From NCBI GenBank assembly GCA_012269745.1, contig JAAXJR010000032.1, positions 1-64,000 on the forward strand: a stretch of 64,000 nucleotides of DNA. The letters run 5' to 3'. The notes below the pieces were generated by a model that was given only the letters and a program-made list of their open reading frames with translations, searched no databases and was not told the DNA's origin. Source of the stretch: Flavobacteriales bacterium (lineage in GTDB: Bacteria; Bacteroidota; Bacteroidia; Flavobacteriales; Schleiferiaceae). This document shows positions 61,531 through 64,000 of the stretch, one piece after another; the stretch's first letter is position 1; every line of letters starts with the position of its first letter. The position numbers and the translations under genes are program-made.

Positions 61531-61534
61531 ACTT

Positions 61535-61542
61535 CAAAAATA
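61535..61542 (-). promoter_or_regulatory. -7-like box (TATTTTTG, minus strand) before aroB
   Basis: Exact TAnnTTTG on the minus strand, only 4 nt before the aroB GTG. A transcript from it would be leaderless or nearly so. Confidence 0.3.
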
Positions 61543-61556
61543 ACACTTCTCAGCAC

Positions 61557-61564
61557 TATATTTG
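61557..61564 (+). promoter_or_regulatory. -7 box (TATATTTG) for proline dehydrogenase
   Basis: Exact TAnnTTTG, ending 19 nt before the ATG at 61584. Confidence 0.55.
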
Positions 61565-61583
61565 AGTTCCCAAAACACAGAGC

Positions 61584-62747
61584 ATGATCGACTTTTCTAA
61601 TACGGAGATCGCCTTTAAAATGAAGACCAACATGGACTTGCGCCAAAGCAAGCTGTTGTTCTCTACGTTGAGCTCACCGTCAGTGGTCAGCGCTCTAAAA
61701 TCCTTAACTCTAGCCTCTTTAGCACTACGACTTCCCATCAAAGGTATCGTTAAAGCAACCGTATTCCGCCAGTTCTGTGGTGGAGAAAGTGTGGCGGAGT
61801 GTACCCCGCAAATCGCACGCTTAGCAGAAGGCAAGGTTGGTGCTATCCTCGATTATAGCGTGGAAGGAAAGGCGCGTGAAGAAGATTTCGACCGCACACT
61901 TGCCACCACTATTGAAACCTTAGTGTACGCTCAGAATAACGCCGATGTCCCTTTTGGTGTATTCAAGCCTACTGGCGTTGGAAGTATCGATATCTACGAA
62001 AAGGTGAGCCTTGGAAAGGAGTTGACCCCGGCTGAACAAAAATCTTGGGAACTAACTCTGGGTCGTTGGAAACAAATTATTGAGAAGGCGAATGAACTGG
62101 GTGTTCCGGTGATGGTGGATGCGGAAGAAAGCTGGATTCAACCTGCGGTGGACGAATTGGTCATCCAATACATGCGCACTTACAACCAAGGAAAAGCCAT
62201 AGTTTATAATACGGCCCAATTGTACCGTCATGATCGTCTAGCACAGCTAGAAGGTGCCCTAGAGCTAGCAAAGAAAGACAACTTCGTTTATGCGGTTAAA
62301 ATTGTCCGTGGAGCATATATGGAAAAGGAAAGAGAACGTGCACAGAAAATGGGCTATCCATCTCCTATCCAACCGACCAAAGCAGCAACTGACAAAGATT
62401 ACAATGCGGCACTCACCCTCATTTTAAGCAACCTTGACCACATGGCAGTGGTCATAGGAACACACAATGAGCAAAGTGTGCAGTTAGCCGCAAAGGTCTT
62501 GAATGACAAAGGATTAGAATTAGCGCACCCTAGAGTGCATGTTGCTCAGCTTTTCGGCATGAGTGACCATATCAGCTTCAATGCTGCTGCGGCAGGATTA
62601 AACACTGCAAAATATTTGCCTTTTGGCCCAGTTCGCGATGTACTACCCTATCTGTTTAGACGCGCTGAAGAAAACACCTCAGTGGAAGGTCAGACGGGAA
62701 GAGAACTAGGGTTGATCCAGAAAGAAGTGCAACGCAGACGCGCTTAA
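61584..62747 (+). CDS. Proline dehydrogenase family protein
   Basis: A 387-residue FAD enzyme of the PRODH (TIM-barrel) family, oxidising L-proline to pyrroline-5-carboxylate. Visible are the FAD/substrate motifs VKIVRGAYMEKERERAQ near residue 240, VVIGTHNEQS, and the C-terminal PVRDVLPYLFRRAEEN, which binds proline carboxylate. It is the single-domain form without the P5C dehydrogenase. Its stop shares TTAA with the convergent gene. Confidence 0.92.
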   Translation: MIDFSNTEIAFKMKTNMDLRQSKLLFSTLSSPSVVSALKSLTLASLALRLPIKGIVKATVFRQFCGGESVAECTPQIARLAEGKVGAILDYSVEGKAREEDFDRTLATTIETLVYAQNNADVPFGVFKPTGVGSIDIYEKVSLGKELTPAEQKSWELTLGRWKQIIEKANELGVPVMVDAEESWIQPAVDELVIQYMRTYNQGKAIVYNTAQLYRHDRLAQLEGALELAKKDNFVYAVKIVRGAYMEKERERAQKMGYPSPIQPTKAATDKDYNAALTLILSNLDHMAVVIGTHNEQSVQLAAKVLNDKGLELAHPRVHVAQLFGMSDHISFNAAAAGLNTAKYLPFGPVRDVLPYLFRRAEENTSVEGQTGRELGLIQKEVQRRRA

Positions 62748-63112
62748 TCGATATCCTTTTCTAAGCTGAGCACCCGAACTGTATCGCAGTTTTCAAGCAC
62801 CATTTTGTACGCGTAACTGGCGTGAGAAAATCTCAGTAGGTATTCACCACAAGGCTCTTTACGAGGCTCGCTACTACCAAAAGCAACGCGACCATTTACC
62901 ACAGCCTGGAAATAGATACTATCCTTGCTCATATCTAGCAAGGGCTGAACCAAAGATGTAGAATCAACGGGCTTCGTTCTAAAGTTTTTCTTCACTCGTG
63001 CCTGTGGACCGTACGCGTAATCAAAATCTCTGTCCCCAAAAAAGGCGAGAACGATTAAGATTCCAAGACCAATTCCGATTGCGTAAAATAGTAGTCGACG
63101 TAAAAATGCCAT
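62744..63112 (-). CDS. Small membrane-anchored protein (possibly DUF4258)
   Basis: A 122-residue protein with one N-terminal membrane helix (residues 6-24) and a soluble domain containing YAYGPQARVKKNFRTKP and a Cys-containing EPCGEYLLRF. The pattern resembles the Bacteroidota DUF4258 proteins (about 130 residues), but this is not certain. It lies 12 bp downstream of the alanine dehydrogenase gene on the same strand. Function unknown. Confidence 0.65.
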   Translation of the reverse strand: MAFLRRLLFYAIGIGLGILIVLAFFGDRDFDYAYGPQARVKKNFRTKPVDSTSLVQPLLDMSKDSIYFQAVVNGRVAFGSSEPRKEPCGEYLLRFSHASYAYKMVLENCDTVRVLSLEKDID

Positions 63113-63124
63113 TTGTTAGTGCGG

Positions 63125-64000
63125 TTAAAGGTTCCCAAACAACAAGGCATCACTAGAATACGGTAAATCAAAATGCTCACCCAGATGACGCTTTGTCAAA
63201 AGACCGCGGTAAAGATACAGCCCAGCACGTATGTTCAAATCATAATGAAGACTGTCTTGTACACCACCATTGTCCGAAAGCTGCTGTAACAGTGGACCTA
63301 CAATATTGCTCATGGCAATACTAGAGGTGTTCCCAACAGCGCTGTTCATATTAGGCACACAGTAATGCAATACATCATGTTTTACAAACGTTGGCGCATG
63401 GTGCGAAGTAATCTCAGAAGTTTCAAAGCAACCACCGCTATCAATGCTAATATCAATGATCACAGAACCAATAGGCATCTGCTCTACCATTTCCTCAGTA
63501 ACTACCATTGGCGTGCGCCCTTCTACTGGAGCAAGCGCCCCAATAACAACATCCGCCGTAGCCAATCTATTCTTTAAAACCACATCTTGGATAAGCTCTG
63601 TAGTAACGGCCTGTCCAAGCTGTTCGGTGGCAAAGCGAAGTTTACTGATGTTCTGATCTAGCATCACTACCGACGCCCCCATACCATAGGCTACGCGTGC
63701 AGCTGCTAATGCTGCTACCCCGGCACCAATGATCACCACTGAAGCAGGTGCTACTCCAGGGACTCCTCCCATAAGTTTTCCTTTGCGTTTGCCTGTCAAT
63801 CCATCGGCGAGAAGATTTGCGCCCAAGCGTGCAGCCTGCTGACCGGCAATCTCACTCATGGCAATACGCAGTGCGCTTTGGTCTTCCGCATCACGCACCT
63901 CTTCTAAGGCAATTCCGGTAATCTTTTTGTCCGCTAGGGCCTTGAAAAACGCCTTATCTCTTGTTCTTAACTGCAGCGCACTAATGAGGGTCTGATTCCC
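63125..64000 (-). CDS. ald: Alanine dehydrogenase, N-terminal part beyond the window
   Basis: The C-terminal 291 residues of an alanine dehydrogenase (reductive amination of pyruvate or oxidation of alanine). The Rossmann motif GAGVAALAAARVAYGMGA, with LDQNISKLR after it, binds NAD, and GSVIIDISIDSGGCFET is the family signature. Its reading frame runs unbroken to base 64000, so the start lies outside. An in-frame GTG at 63898 would only give a fragment without the N-terminal catalytic domain. Confidence 0.9.
   Translation of the reverse strand, partial: GNQTLISALQLRTRDKAFFKALADKKITGIALEEVRDAEDQSALRIAMSEIAGQQAARLGANLLADGLTGKRKGKLMGGVPGVAPASVVIIGAGVAALAAARVAYGMGASVVMLDQNISKLRFATEQLGQAVTTELIQDVVLKNRLATADVVIGALAPVEGRTPMVVTEEMVEQMPIGSVIIDISIDSGGCFETSEITSHHAPTFVKHDVLHYCVPNMNSAVGNTSSIAMSNIVGPLLQQLSDNGGVQDSLHYDLNIRAGLYLYRGLLTKRHLGEHFDLPYSSDALLFGNL

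Overview
The window reads as ordinary core chromosome of a gliding or T9SS-bearing Bacteroidota, most likely a marine Flavobacteriales of the Cryomorphaceae/Schleiferiaceae kind. The evidence is the mutY-ssb-gldE-gldD block, two secreted proteins with type B (CHU_C-like) and one with a type A T9SS sorting tail, the mevalonate-pathway HMG-CoA reductase, weak Shine-Dalgarno signals, and TAnnTTTG boxes about 20 nt upstream of many start codons, which is the Bacteroidota sigma-A -7 element. The genus is inference. I found no phage, insertion sequence, CRISPR array, plasmid origin or integrase.

Layout. 1-3.9 kb: tail of a tRNA-Phe gene, a small coiled-coil protein, pirin plus a pseudo-receiver, then HMG-CoA reductase and a GHMP kinase. 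3.9-9.9 kb: a T9SS cargo protein, an orphan histidine kinase, then adk, obgE, a PAP2 phosphatase and the fluoride channel on the minus strand. 10-19.2 kb: mannose-1-P guanylyltransferase, DUF389 membrane protein, fumC, arsC-like, a 1083-residue T9SS cargo protein, prfB. 19.3-24 kb: threonine aldolase, a TrpF-like protein, recX, RNase G, a 29-residue ribosomal-type protein, a TPR protein and HU. 24-31.4 kb: mutY, ssb, gldE, gldD, a DUF2007-like protein, heme A synthase with a copper-type HMA lipoprotein, an EamA transporter, a second orphan histidine kinase. 31.5-44.1 kb: an M16 peptidase pair (one subunit without zinc ligands), rplU-rpmA, an SDR, Mrp, a NifU-like scaffold, serS, a lipoprotein, a TPR protein, DUF4286, a third M16 peptidase and an O-methyltransferase. 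44.2-54.5 kb: a T9SS type A protein, MlaE/MlaF-like ABC transporter, a tiny lipoprotein coupled to a SprT-like protein, a beta-barrel candidate, an unusual 475-bp intergenic region, purK-purE, a CarboxypepD-like membrane protein, and a LytS/LytTR two-component system. 54.6-64 kb: an SbtA-type bicarbonate transporter with a small partner and a divergent LysR regulator, an FKBP lipoprotein, an outer-membrane helix-hairpin-helix protein, aroA-aroB, proline dehydrogenase, a small membrane protein and the C-terminal part of alanine dehydrogenase, cut by the window end.

No wholly new multi-gene system stands out. The parts best worth following up are: (i) the intergenic region 48448-48922, with four GTCTC/GAGAC dyads and a long-range inverted repeat; (ii) the sbtA / 87-aa protein / lysR module, whose divergent promoters lie on one inverted repeat, with a second dyad over the lysR start codon; (iii) small genes easily missed by callers (29 aa at 23172-23261, 39 aa at 47095-47214); (iv) the HMA lipoprotein-heme A synthase pair; (v) a Cys-rich/transmembrane/CarboxypepD-type protein at 50598. 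All function names rest on reading motifs by eye; no database search was run.
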